Assembly: GCF_963678635.1 (NCBI RefSeq) | Contig: NC_087066.1 | Coordinates: 23,531,996-23,591,995 of the forward strand | DNA: 60,000 nt | Direction: 5' to 3' | From: Symsagittifera roscoffensis | Lineage: Eukaryota > Xenacoelomorpha > Acoela > Convolutidae | Shown: positions 1-9,472 of the stretch, in pieces | Position numbering within the stretch: the stretch's first letter is position 1 | Layout: each line of letters starts with the position of its first letter | Translations under genes and position numbers: made by a program | The notes under the pieces: model-generated | Seen by the model: the letters and a program-made list of their open reading frames with translations, nothing else | Databases searched by the model: none | Told to the model about the DNA's origin: nothing

Positions 1-1
1 A

Positions 2-2473
2 CTGAAAGACCAAATTCTTTACCGAAAATTCTTCGATGACACAGGCAAAGTAAAATACCATCAATACTGCCTACCCAAACATCTGTGGCAGGAAGTCGTG
101 TACCGTCTACATAACTCACCGAGTGGAGGACATCTCGGAATGGGCAGAACCATAGAGGAATTCAGGAAGAGATTCTACTTTCCAGGATTCACAGAGTTTC
201 TTCTGCATATCATCAAGAATTGCCTGACTTGTCTCCAACTGAAGAAAAACTCCAGCAGATACCAAACCCCTCCATTACAACCAGTTTCATCATTACAATC
301 GTTCCCAGGCGACATGATGCAAATTGACATCGTAGGACCATTTCGATCCACAGTTTATAAATTTGTCCTTACGGGAATTGATGTCTTTTCTAAATACCTG
401 TTTGCAATACCACTGACAAATGTGTCAGCGGATACAATTGCGAGGGAACTGACGAAAATTTTTTTTACCCATAGCTACGTCCCGAAACGAATCTTGTCAG
501 ATCTAGGAAGTGCATTTACATCGAAACTAATGCATGAGCTTACATCGCTATTGGAGATACAAATCAGTCATGCAACACTCAAACACCCACAGACGATCGG
601 ACTCGTTGAACGATCTCACGCAGCACTCAAACGAATCTTGAAGCTGAATACAAACGAAGAATGGTCTGATTGGCACAAGTACGTCCCGTTAGCAACGTTT
701 ATTCATAATACATCGTACTATTCATCAATAGGATGTAGCCCTAGCGCAATTTTTCATGGACGAGAGCCAACCAAACCACTTGACCTTCGTTTTTCAACCA
801 CAGCACTCGAATCAATAACTGCTGAATCAGATTTTGTAACCTCAATGCAAGACGCAATGTTAGAGAAATTTAAAGAAACTAAACAGAATATCATTGACTC
901 ATATCAACGATATCGCGGATATTACGATCAGAAAGCATTAGCACAACCGCTCCAGCTTCATTCATACTGCTTTCTTCTCAATCCTAAATTAACAACACAA
1001 TCAGATTTCGGAAAACAATCAAAACAAGTGTGGATACCTCTCTATAGAGTAGAAAAGGTTCTGACCAACTCAAATTATCTCATCCGAAAAATAGGAACGC
1101 TATATACGCAATGTGTTCATCGGATTCGATTGAAGCCAGTTGTGCCTCAACAAGAACCAGAAGACCTAGAAAGCATTGATCCAACAACATTTATGACAGA
1201 TCCTTCATTAGGACAGTACCGAGGAGAACCAGAACTGTTCGACGGACAATTACCTCAGCTCTTAGAAGATATTCAACCTTCCGAAATAAACACTCAAACT
1301 CAGCAGCCAGCAACAATCCAATTATCGGTACCACTAGCAGTAGCACCAGGAGCAGCAGCCCCTGTAGCACCACCCGTACCACCAGCAATTCCTGCACCAA
1401 TGCCGATGATAGCGCCACCGATACCCATCGTGGCCCCACCACCTGCTGAGATACAAGAAGAACCAGCAGATGAAGTAAACGATCAAAACGATAATGAAGA
1501 ACCACAAGGTGATATTCAATTTCCAGACCCTGAAGAACAGCAGAACAACGATGATGTGCATAATACTCACGTACAAAACGAACGGAATGATGATGATGAT
1601 ACACTTAATTTAGATTTACTATTCCAAGAACCAGACCCTGTTCAAACGCAAAACCAGAGACCGCAGCGACAAGCCGCATTTGAAGCACGTGACAGAATTC
1701 ACGCTCAACGAGTACAATTTAATAAACGTGTTCAGCGACGAGAAATCACGCCACCACCGTTAGTAGTACGTAGATACGGAATGCGAACGATCGGAGGACA
1801 CGAAAGAGCACCAACCACATTCACACCGCGATGTGATGCAGCGGCTCGAAAAAAATCAATTCAAGACCAAGTCGCTATGGCCAATGAAAATTTAGGATTA
1901 ACCCGCGAAGAAAAAGGAAACGTAATCAAAAACAGTGTGAAGCGTGCAAAACAGACATTATTAGGTGGCCGACGCAACGAAAATCGAAACGACGAAACAG
2001 AGGATGGCCAAGGACCATCAACATTAAACACTATCGGAATAACGACGAATATCACACTAGGTAAGGGAAATATACTTCATTTCCCTGGCCCAATTGCACA
2101 TTGCGTATCGAGCGATTTCGCGATGGGTAAAGGATTAGCAAAACAGATAGCAGCGGCCTACCCTGAAATCAAATCATCGCTTTTGTCTATCGAAAACCCC
2201 CAAATAGGATCCTCGATCGCATATTTCGAACCAACCGACAAGAAATTCATCTATAATTTGATCACAAAAAATCTATATTTTGAAAAACCAATGTATTATC
2301 ACCTGTCAGTCAGCTTGTGTCAACTACGAGCGCAGCTAAATCGTCACGGAATAAAGGAAATTGCATTACCAAAACTCGGATGCGGACTTGACGGACTCAG
2401 TTTTGAAACAGTTTATCAGATGATAGCGGACGTCTTTTACAACACGGATATCAAAGTATATCTCTACATGTAA
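2..2473 (+). CDS. pol: Pol C-terminal part: integrase with TARG1-like macro domain (5' partial)
   Basis: The frame is open from base 2. The H2C2 zinc-binding region (His near HN-SPSGGHLG, then CLTC) precedes the integrase core: Asp at 326-328 (MQIDIVGP), Asp at 500-502 (ILSDLGSAF) and Glu at 608-610 (GLVERS), a D,D(35)E spacing. A GPY/F-like C-terminal region lies near 1030-1140. A linker rich in Pro, Ala, Gln and acidic residues follows (about 1150-2040). The last 140 residues form a macro domain of the TARG1/OARD1 type: GNILHF, AHCVSSDFAMGKGLA, YNLITK and LGCGLDGL. The residues matching TARG1's catalytic Lys and Asp are present at 2267-2269 and 2390-2392. Integrase inserts cDNA; the macro domain would bind or hydrolyse ADP-ribose (inferred). 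Protein length from base 2 is 823 residues. Confidence 0.9.
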   Translation: MKDQILYRKFFDDTGKVKYHQYCLPKHLWQEVVYRLHNSPSGGHLGMGRTIEEFRKRFYFPGFTEFLLHIIKNCLTCLQLKKNSSRYQTPPLQPVSSLQSFPGDMMQIDIVGPFRSTVYKFVLTGIDVFSKYLFAIPLTNVSADTIARELTKIFFTHSYVPKRILSDLGSAFTSKLMHELTSLLEIQISHATLKHPQTIGLVERSHAALKRILKLNTNEEWSDWHKYVPLATFIHNTSYYSSIGCSPSAIFHGREPTKPLDLRFSTTALESITAESDFVTSMQDAMLEKFKETKQNIIDSYQRYRGYYDQKALAQPLQLHSYCFLLNPKLTTQSDFGKQSKQVWIPLYRVEKVLTNSNYLIRKIGTLYTQCVHRIRLKPVVPQQEPEDLESIDPTTFMTDPSLGQYRGEPELFDGQLPQLLEDIQPSEINTQTQQPATIQLSVPLAVAPGAAAPVAPPVPPAIPAPMPMIAPPIPIVAPPPAEIQEEPADEVNDQNDNEEPQGDIQFPDPEEQQNNDDVHNTHVQNERNDDDDTLNLDLLFQEPDPVQTQNQRPQRQAAFEARDRIHAQRVQFNKRVQRREITPPPLVVRRYGMRTIGGHERAPTTFTPRCDAAARKKSIQDQVAMANENLGLTREEKGNVIKNSVKRAKQTLLGGRRNENRNDETEDGQGPSTLNTIGITTNITLGKGNILHFPGPIAHCVSSDFAMGKGLAKQIAAAYPEIKSSLLSIENPQIGSSIAYFEPTDKKFIYNLITKNLYFEKPMYYHLSVSLCQLRAQLNRHGIKEIALPKLGCGLDGLSFETVYQMIADVFYNTDIKVYLYM

Positions 2474-3485
2474 CCACAAACCTAACCTGCTTAATACGCT
2501 ACTTCAACAGTGATCTGATAGCAAAATCTGAACGACCTGATGAAGAAGACGACACAGCCATGATGAAACTGATGAAAGTGATGAATATGAGTAGTCGTCT
2601 CCTCTAGAAATCTAGAACAAAAACGAAGAATTAACACGATTTAGTGTATGCCGTATAACGATCATGTTACAGTACATTGGATGGTGCCATCTCCATGGCA
2701 CCACCTCGTAACCAATTACTTAAAATCGGTCACTAAAGCAGTCTTTCCAGCGGAAAAATTTCACGGCATAATCAAAAATTGGCTAAAATTTTCTCAAAAA
2801 TGCATCAAAAACTTAAAAATTTTGCTAGCCACTGATCATACACACTTCATGTCCCCTGTGGGCAGCGCCGGAGGCAGCCAGTGTGAAAAAAAAAAGTATC
2901 AAAAATGATCAAAGTTGACAAAAACGAAAAAAAAAAAAAAAGGCGAAAATCCTCTCAGAATCACAGATGAAAAATATGCAAAACATGGAGAAAATTCCTT
3001 TTGACACCTTTAATGGCTCTTTGTGATCGTAAAACATTCTGAATCAGCCAGTAAAGCAAAAATATGGACTGGACGAGTACTCTGGAGCACATCTTTGGCC
3101 AAAAATAGTGGAAAAATACGAAAAAACGCGAAAATCACCAACTTTGAAAATCGATAACTCTCGAAAAAATTATTTTAGGTCAAAAAACTCTCCAACAAGG
3201 GTAGGTTATCGACCCTTCCCCGTCGATCTAGCATGGTTAGAACAAATCTGAAGAAAAAAAATTTTCCTATTCCGGTCCAAAGGATTGGGCCGTGTCCCAA
3301 GAAAAAACCTTGATAATAACTCACTTTTAAGTCACCTAACCTCACGACGCTATCGTACGGTTAACCAGGATTGATATTAACACCATTAGCGAGCGTTTTG
3401 AGTACAGAAATCATATATTAACTTGAAGATATACATAAGAAATGACTCTGATTACAAAAGTTGAAAGAGTTTGATAAGTCCAGTC
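2474..3485. other. Non-coding stretch between pol and antisense gene
   Basis: I recognise no gene here. A plus-strand ORF at 2648-2908 has no family resemblance and low-complexity ends. A-rich tracts lie near 2886-2940. The antisense gene ends at 3486, so its 3' UTR should fall in this stretch. Confidence 0.4.
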
Positions 3486-4876
3486 TCAACTTGAGTCATC
3501 AGACGACTCATAATAATGAGGTGAATCTGAACGGAGCCTTTTTACAGCCCTTGGACCCAACTCACCATTCATCTCAGATGCATGAAATTCGCCAACAGTA
3601 CTAAATAGAAAAAAAAGCGTGAAAATTCCGCAAATAATCGCAAAAATTCTATTAAGATAGCGCAAAAACTGAATATGTAAGCCATTGAACAGCAAAAGCC
3701 AATGTTATTACCTCTTTACGGGAATGTTCATGAGTGGCTCCGCATGGTAGGGTTCCCCAATCCGTTTGCACCCAGCCTGGGTGAAGATACATCCGCGGGA
3801 CCCAGCAGGCTCTTCTGAGCACGGATAACGAAACCATGCGCCTTCATTTACATACTTCCAGTAGACCATTAGGTCTACTTCCATTGTGACCGCGGCCCCC
3901 AGAAACTGTAAACACAAAACCAAGAAATCAAATACACCAGTGCAAATCAGCCAAAAGAACAAACTTTGAGGAAAAATAAATTTTACCCAATGATCTCCCA
4001 CGGAGTTTTGTACCCTCGTTAACTCTTCGATCTCGAACAGGCTTGGCCTAAAGCCTAAGCGCCTTTTGCATATATCTAGGAAGTCCGGTTGCTGCATCCT
4101 CTGCCCAACCGCTTGTCGAATCAACTTAGAGTCTTTAGCAAGTTTAGAAGGCTTTATAACAAAAACAAAACTCAGAAACTCCGACATCGTAATTGCACTA
4201 AAAGAAACCAGCCAAATATGATTTACCTGACTTCACACCGACGATCGAGTGAAATATGGAGGAGAAGAAACACTTCCCCTTAACCTCGGCGTGTTTAGCA
4301 TCGACACTGACATCTGGCTTCCCGACTATGAACATCTCATTAGGGGCCACGACTTTATTCTGTCGAAAGGTATAACCGAACATCTTACACAATTCAATCT
4401 TTCGGTCATCCCCCAGCGCCCTACACTTGAATTCTCGCTCCCCATGGTTCTCGAGGAAACAGATATGGCACGAACGGATTTGCCTGAAAAAGAATAAAAT
4501 AATGCGGACTTCAAAAGGAAAAGTGGCAGGACCCATTAATTACTACGTACTCGCTCATTGCGGCTTTCATTCCACCCAAATGCTTAGGAGCGCACCAACC
4601 CCTCTTACTTGCGTGTTTCACGAGAGTTTCAGTATCTTTAATGTGTTTTCGCTTCCCCAAGTGAATCTCCCAAAACACCTTTGCAACATTCTCAGGAGTA
4701 GCCACCCGCAATTTCGAATGACTATCCACCAAATTACCACCTTCATCGAGGGACAGATACCTGACTGCCCTCCGCATGTACACCAACTGTTGTTGAGTAA
4801 ATCGCTCCTTTAGGGTGTCATCATTGTCACAATTGGTGAGGAAAAATTGAAAGGATTCAATTTGCGATAGCTCCAT
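3486..4876 (-). CDS. Antisense five-exon OTU-like cysteine protease gene inside the retroelement
   Basis: Five exons read on the minus strand: 4876-4551, 4483-4227, 4132-3987, 3905-3712 and 3600-3486. All four introns are GT-AG (donors GTACGT, GTAAAT, GTAAAA, GTAATA) and every junction keeps phase; coding length is 1,038 nt (345 residues). Exon 2 has a Cys pair (CHICF) and ends in an OTU-like Cys box (GKCFFSSIFHSIVG; Cys codon 4270-4272). Exon 3 gives the helix after it (LIRQAVGQRM). Exons 3-4 give the GDHW / AAVTMEVDLMVYW region, and the late His is in EPYHAEPLM (codon 3744-3746). The tail is acidic (YYESSDDSS). OTU enzymes remove ubiquitin or ubiquitin-like proteins. The usual Asp two residues before the Cys is Lys here, so activity is uncertain. 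ATG at 4874-4876 is the first in frame; an acceptor-like TTCAG just upstream (near 4903) allows an earlier exon. Confidence 0.65.
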
Positions 4877-5993
4877 TTCGAACACTTCAATAATTATCTG
4901 AAGATCAGAGCCAAAATGTCATTTGAATGAAAATTGCACTATAGGACGCCGAGACATTGTCTCAAAGCGTCAACTACGCACAAGATCAATTGTCGCAGAT
5001 ATAAACGACAAACTGCCATCCTATAGCCGTAAAAGCTAGCAGATGACCGTCGAACCGAACAACAGACCAACTCAAGCAAAACACCCTTGGCTCCTGAGAA
5101 GGCAACCGGCGGATGCTTCGCTCAAGTATCAAATTGATCACAATAAATATAAATAAAATGCAAATGAAACAGTTAAATGAAATCACGAAACTATGAATTA
5201 TGAATACTTGCCAACGTCGAACCAACATCTAAAGCACAAAAACTACCTTGAGCGCACACCAATATGTTAAAGAAAGAAAAAAAAAAAAAAAATACTGAAT
5301 TCAATAAAACGCAACTTCTAAAACAAGAAAGCCTCTATGGCTACAAAAAACTGCGCTTAAAGCTAATTGAGTTCACGTAACTCAGTTCGTAATTTCAATG
5401 TTCTAACTACTCTTCCTGTCGGAAGAGGAAACAGCAGGCCAGACCACACAGCAAGATAAACACGCCCACTGCAACCAAAACCACCGCCCGCGGGAAAGCT
5501 TCCTCCTCGAGAGGGGGACACAGAGAGGAACGCGTGGACCAAAGAGGCCCAGCAGCAGAATTAACAAAGCTGCCATTAAAGCAGCAGAACACAGAATTGT
5601 TACCAAAGGCAACAGAAAAACACATTATCAAACAACTGAAAAAATTATTTCTTATTACCAATCAGTTCAACTCAAGTACATTTTACCTTTTGACACTCAT
5701 TTTAAAAAGAGTTTAAAGCTAAAATGAAAAACATTCGGTTAAACAAGCACGTAATCGCGACCTTTTGTTTAACAAATAGAACTTTAGCCTCATTCGTTTA
5801 GCTGCTGAATTTTACGAAATTCAAGTTAAAATTTAAATGTTAATCATGGATATTACCAAAACACTTCGCTATACCATCGTCTAGTCTTACTCAACAGAAA
5901 CAACAAATATGAGAAATAGAAAATAAATCAAAATCGAAGGATATATACAAAATCCAGATTACACGTTAAATGAAGTTTTAAAAGTTTTTCGAG
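4877..5993. other. Region upstream of the antisense OTU gene
   Basis: Mostly AT-rich with no recognised domain. A minus-strand ORF at 4986-5228 could include a short exon but matches nothing I know. The exception is the G+C-rich patch near 5400-5570, entered separately. Exons or a promoter of the antisense transcript could lie here; I cannot place them. Confidence 0.35.
5407..5625 (-). CDS. Possible small membrane protein, antisense, in a G+C-rich patch
   Basis: This 72-residue ORF starts at an ATG (5623-5625) and ends in a hydrophobic segment (VVLVAVGVFILLCGLACC) followed by a short FLFRQEE tail. That is the layout of a C-tail or type I membrane protein. It sits in a patch of roughly 60% G+C (5461-5560) within DNA of about 35%. 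A second minus-strand frame over the same bases (5403-5612) has a signal-peptide-like hydrophobic run but lacks an ATG. It may be one exon of a larger antisense gene. I recognise no family; coding status is unproven. Confidence 0.3.
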   Translation of the reverse strand: MCFSVAFGNNSVFCCFNGSFVNSAAGPLWSTRSSLCPPLEEEAFPRAVVLVAVGVFILLCGLACCFLFRQEE

Positions 5994-6365
5994 TTACTCT
6001 AACTGTCGTGCACGCACGCCGTACAACTCTGCAACGATATCACCAATATAGAGGTACTCCTCTAACTCAGTCTCCAGCTGACTCAACGTTTCAGCCGGCA
6101 GAATCGGCGCCACAGCTCGAATTAGTGATTCGTTTAAGTCCGCGAAGAAGGATGGCACATACCCCACCCCGCGAACTGCGAGACATACGTAAAATACATC
6201 CCGGTCTAGATATACGGCAAGCATACTCTCTAAATGATCCTCAAAATTGCGAATTGTATCTAAGACCACGTGCAATTCATTTTGAGCAACATTGTCAGGT
6301 AGATCATCCTCCCAAAACTCCATTATGCTCGCAAATCGCAACAGCAAAGCATTTTCAAGTTGCAT
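5994..6365 (-). CDS. Unrecognised acidic 123-residue antisense ORF
   Basis: ATG at 6363-6365 opens a 123-residue minus-strand frame with a balanced, soluble-protein composition rich in Glu, Asp and Leu (for example LSQLETELEEYL). I do not recognise the family. A plus-strand frame over the same bases begins only at GTG and has an Arg/Pro-rich shadow composition, so the minus strand is the better candidate. It lies upstream of, and on the same strand as, the OTU-like gene, and is divergent from the plus-strand ORF at 6646. It could be a separate antisense gene or an early exon of the same transcript. Confidence 0.45.
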   Translation of the reverse strand: MQLENALLLRFASIMEFWEDDLPDNVAQNELHVVLDTIRNFEDHLESMLAVYLDRDVFYVCLAVRGVGYVPSFFADLNESLIRAVAPILPAETLSQLETELEEYLYIGDIVAELYGVRARQLE

Positions 6366-6645
6366 TGTTCCTTCACTAACTTGAATTTAAAGAGTAAATA
6401 GACAACCTGAACTTGACTGACAATTAGTTTCAACCAACAAAGGTCACCGAAATTTTCACCAACGTAAATGTCAACTCAAATCAAAATGTAAACCTGCTCT
6501 TTGAACATCCTGTTTAATTGGAACTAAGTAAATGTTACGACGCCTACAGAACGAAAGAATCATTCAAATCAATTTTGACAACTTTGAAACTTGACAATTA
6601 ACGAACAAAACAAACCTTTCGCCTACACTAACAGAAATCTTGCTC
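6366..6645. promoter_or_regulatory. Divergent intergenic segment, candidate two-way promoter
   Basis: These 280 bases separate the ATG of the antisense 123-residue ORF from the ATG of the sense 91-residue ORF. Placement alone suggests a regulatory role. No clear TATA box or initiator stands out by eye. Confidence 0.25.
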
Positions 6646-6921
6646 ATGAATAGCGAACAATTTCAAAATCTTTTGCAATCCATCGAGAACTCAGATCTAC
6701 TTTCTGCAATCCCATACAATATTGACCTAATCGGTTTTGGCGAATTCAACGTGAATCACATATGCGGAGAGGTGTACTCTGTTTTTTCTAGTGAAGATCC
6801 AAAAGTTCTGATCAAAATCGCATATTTGTTGGGAAGTGATATTCGCATGATAAAAACCTGCCGTTTCGATACATCAGCAGAACTCGCGGACACGATCTCC
6901 GAACTCCGATCAAACGCCTAA
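6646..6921 (+). CDS. Unrecognised 91-residue ORF upstream of env
   Basis: The first ATG is at 6646; the same frame opens slightly earlier at a TTG. The product is acidic and probably soluble, with no signal peptide or membrane segment. It ends 67 bases before the first ATG of env and is in a different frame. Small accessory ORFs next to env are common in retroviruses, but I recognise no family and cannot assign a role. It may be translated from the same spliced RNA as env. Confidence 0.4.
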   Translation: MNSEQFQNLLQSIENSDLLSAIPYNIDLIGFGEFNVNHICGEVYSVFSSEDPKVLIKIAYLLGSDIRMIKTCRFDTSAELADTISELRSNA

Positions 6922-6988
6922 TTCAAACTTGACGACCTCAACTTCTCGGTCCTTTTTGAAACACCATCAACTGCAGCATAGACAAGTC

Positions 6989-9472
6989 ATGAATTTCTCC
7001 GCTGCCGTGACATCTACACTAAACCGAAAAACAAAATACTCAACCGTCAAAGTGATGAAACAAGCCATAATCATTTTAGGATTCCTCTATCTCATAAAGA
7101 TCTCTCAGGCAAGTGAATACGAAGATGCACTCAAAACGGGAATTATTTTCCATAAAGATAGCCAAATCCTGCTCGCCGAAAAATTTATCAACGCAGAATT
7201 TCTCGTCCCATTTCCTAAGTATAGTTTCACCATCCAAGACAACGTGACACAACTTCTCTCAGTATTGTCTACTAAATGGAAATCAAAGTCAACAGACTGT
7301 AGCCTTAACTTCGCAAAACAATTCAACGCCAGCGTGGAATCCTTCAATGTTGATTGGATACTCCGCAAATTACAGAGTGAAGTTCAATTGGCACAAGACG
7401 AGGTCTCCAGTATCAAAGTTGAAACATCTCACTTTCTCTTTAACGAAGCTGAAGAGAATAGATCAAGGAGAAGGCGAGGGGCACCACTGGCACTAGCCAC
7501 TCTTGCCGGAGTTGGACTCTTTGGACCAGGAATCCTGATGGACGATTCCTCAAGTTGTGGTCTACTAGGAATTTTCGGCACCTGCCAAGATAAGAGTCGA
7601 GAAAACGCGAAGAACATCAAGGAACTTCATGAATACACGATCAGGTTGACAGAATATGTTGCTGAATACGAAGAACAGGTTAACGAAAAGTTCTTTTTAG
7701 TTGCTGACAAACTTTCCGAAGTTAACAATATTCAGAAAGAGATGATCAAGAACCAACAAGAGATTTGGAAAGTGATCGAGGACCAGTTCACAGTAATCAA
7801 GAACAATTTTGAGATCCTTAGGGACTGTGATCAATATCTATTCTCAAACCAGCAACTGAACTTTAACTTCGATACAGCGGCTTCTCTTCTGTCGCTTCTT
7901 TACTCAGATGTCAAGAGTTATAGAGCAGCGCTGTACGCTTTCAAAACAAACATAATGAATGCCATTCCTACATTGTTGGACAAGCGACTCACGATGTCGT
8001 TAGTACCTAGAAATTCACTGATCGCGATTCTCAATTCAGTATATGAAAGCCAGAAAGACGCAGCAGACAGACTAACACTAGCCATTCCGACAACCGACTT
8101 GCATTCCTACTACGATGCAAAACTTCTTCGAGACGTCGTGACGGTCGATGAAGGCCTACTAATGACTCTGGCGATACCGATGTCATCAAGTCTGACAGTC
8201 TTCTCTGTATATCGAGCACATTTGATCCCGATGCCACAACCGGAGCAGAAGGATGCGATAAAGTGGAAAACTGAAGGAGACTACTTCGCGATTTCGGAGA
8301 ACGGAATGGAGACATCCGTGCTCACGCGAGAGCAGTACGAAATGTGTCTCGGTTCATCTACCTACAGGATTTGCCATCAGACGATGGAAACTCAATTGGG
8401 CAGATCATCGTGTCTCGCAAACCTCTTCTGGCCAAATCCAGTAGCAACTCTGGCCGTCTGTGAAACGGAAAAGGTCATACTACCTACTCCAGAAAAGGCC
8501 ACGAATTTAGGATACGGTATTTGGCTCATTACATCAGCCTCTTCATCTTTTTCTTTGTGGGAGTACAACCTGAATGAGGTTCACACTCCATCTCGCAAGG
8601 AACATCCAGGATGCAACATATGCATCATTACACTAGATTGCAGGACGCAATTAGCTTCACGGAACATTAAGATTCGACCCGACCTTGGAAGTTGCGACAA
8701 GATTCCGGCAAGACGAATCGACGTCAAACTGTCCGACCCATTGAAGCACCTCATGTCGGAAATTCCGGGGATAGATGAACTACCATATTTCAAATCAAGA
8801 ACAGACGCGGGGATTAGACTTTTGGAAGAAGTAAAGGCGAAACTTGTAGACAGCCCGATCGTGACAAACATGGAACAGTTGGATGAAATATCGAAACCAA
8901 TCGCGCACGGAATGAAACTTCTAAAACCATCGCTTACTGAAAAACTCGAAAGCTATGTCCCAATAAAACTTTCACTGACCTTAACCGTAATTGTCTTCAT
9001 TGGAAGCACGTTGCTTCAATGCCTGTGCACTTACCTCTTCCATAGATTTAAAGCGGTCAGGGATATAACACCACGATTCCTGAAAACAGCGCATGGTGAC
9101 ATCCGAATAAAGCCCGTAGTAGCAATGGACATCGATGAAAGCGAGAGAGACGAGAAGACAACCAGACTCATGGAATCGAGAGAGGAATGGCAGAATAAAT
9201 ACACTGTACTGGACGTGATTGATGAAACTGTTTCGGTGCCACAACAACGTAGACAAATTGATGATGGAATGTTAAATGACGAGGCGAGATCAATGAGAGG
9301 CAGCAAAATGGACATGGCAAGATCAAGATCATTCAGCGAAATACCAGGAGATCAAAGGACAACGTCCAGACACATTAACGGAGAGTTTAAACTGACTCCT
9401 AATTCAGGAATTCTAGGCATGAAACCACCATCAGTTGAAATTGGAGCCCAGTATACCGAGCAGACGGCCTAA
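6989..9472 (+). CDS. env: Envelope glycoprotein, baculovirus F / errantivirus Env-like
   Basis: Reads as an 827-residue class I-type fusion glycoprotein. ATGs at 6989 and 7055 both precede a signal peptide (IIILGFLYLI), and 7055 places the Met directly before it; the frame also runs further upstream without an ATG. After a short N-terminal subunit comes a furin-type site (RSRRRR, 7460-7477) and a Gly/Ala/Leu-rich fusion-peptide-like stretch. A long heptad-rich region follows (about 7600-7830), then a Cys-containing ectodomain. One membrane anchor lies near 8969-9040, leaving a long charged cytoplasmic tail of about 140 residues. Short subunit, furin site, then large subunit is the F-protein layout. 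It would mediate membrane fusion at the cell surface. No internal stop is present. Confidence 0.85.
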   Translation: MNFSAAVTSTLNRKTKYSTVKVMKQAIIILGFLYLIKISQASEYEDALKTGIIFHKDSQILLAEKFINAEFLVPFPKYSFTIQDNVTQLLSVLSTKWKSKSTDCSLNFAKQFNASVESFNVDWILRKLQSEVQLAQDEVSSIKVETSHFLFNEAEENRSRRRRGAPLALATLAGVGLFGPGILMDDSSSCGLLGIFGTCQDKSRENAKNIKELHEYTIRLTEYVAEYEEQVNEKFFLVADKLSEVNNIQKEMIKNQQEIWKVIEDQFTVIKNNFEILRDCDQYLFSNQQLNFNFDTAASLLSLLYSDVKSYRAALYAFKTNIMNAIPTLLDKRLTMSLVPRNSLIAILNSVYESQKDAADRLTLAIPTTDLHSYYDAKLLRDVVTVDEGLLMTLAIPMSSSLTVFSVYRAHLIPMPQPEQKDAIKWKTEGDYFAISENGMETSVLTREQYEMCLGSSTYRICHQTMETQLGRSSCLANLFWPNPVATLAVCETEKVILPTPEKATNLGYGIWLITSASSSFSLWEYNLNEVHTPSRKEHPGCNICIITLDCRTQLASRNIKIRPDLGSCDKIPARRIDVKLSDPLKHLMSEIPGIDELPYFKSRTDAGIRLLEEVKAKLVDSPIVTNMEQLDEISKPIAHGMKLLKPSLTEKLESYVPIKLSLTLTVIVFIGSTLLQCLCTYLFHRFKAVRDITPRFLKTAHGDIRIKPVVAMDIDESERDEKTTRLMESREEWQNKYTVLDVIDETVSVPQQRRQIDDGMLNDEARSMRGSKMDMARSRSFSEIPGDQRTTSRHINGEFKLTPNSGILGMKPPSVEIGAQYTEQTA

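Larger units (their letters stand above)
1..9472 (+). mobile_element. Retrovirus-like Ty3/Gypsy element with env, left part outside window
   Basis: Order on the plus strand is integrase-macro, a 4-kb middle region holding antisense genes, a 91-residue ORF, then an envelope glycoprotein. This is the 3' part of an env-bearing Ty3/Gypsy (errantivirus-like) element. The pol frame is open at the left edge, so gag, protease, reverse transcriptase, RNase H and the 5' LTR should lie upstream. Pol, env and the antisense gene are free of internal stops, suggesting a young or recently active copy. No second LTR copy is in the window, so the 3' end is not defined; it should lie between 9473 and about 12 kb, where AATAAA signals occur at 9740-9745 and 10241-10246. 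Confidence 0.85.

Noticed and set aside
1191-2055. Minus-strand ORFs opposite the Pol linker
   Set aside because: Shadows of the Pro/Ala/acidic-rich linker; low-complexity Val/Leu/Trp composition.
6008-6379. Plus-strand 123-codon ORF opposite the antisense ORF
   Set aside because: Starts only at GTG and has Arg/Pro/His-rich shadow composition; the minus frame has an ATG and a more natural composition.
7105-9315. Minus-strand ORFs within env
   Set aside because: Antisense shadows of an intact glycoprotein frame; no domain or splice pattern.
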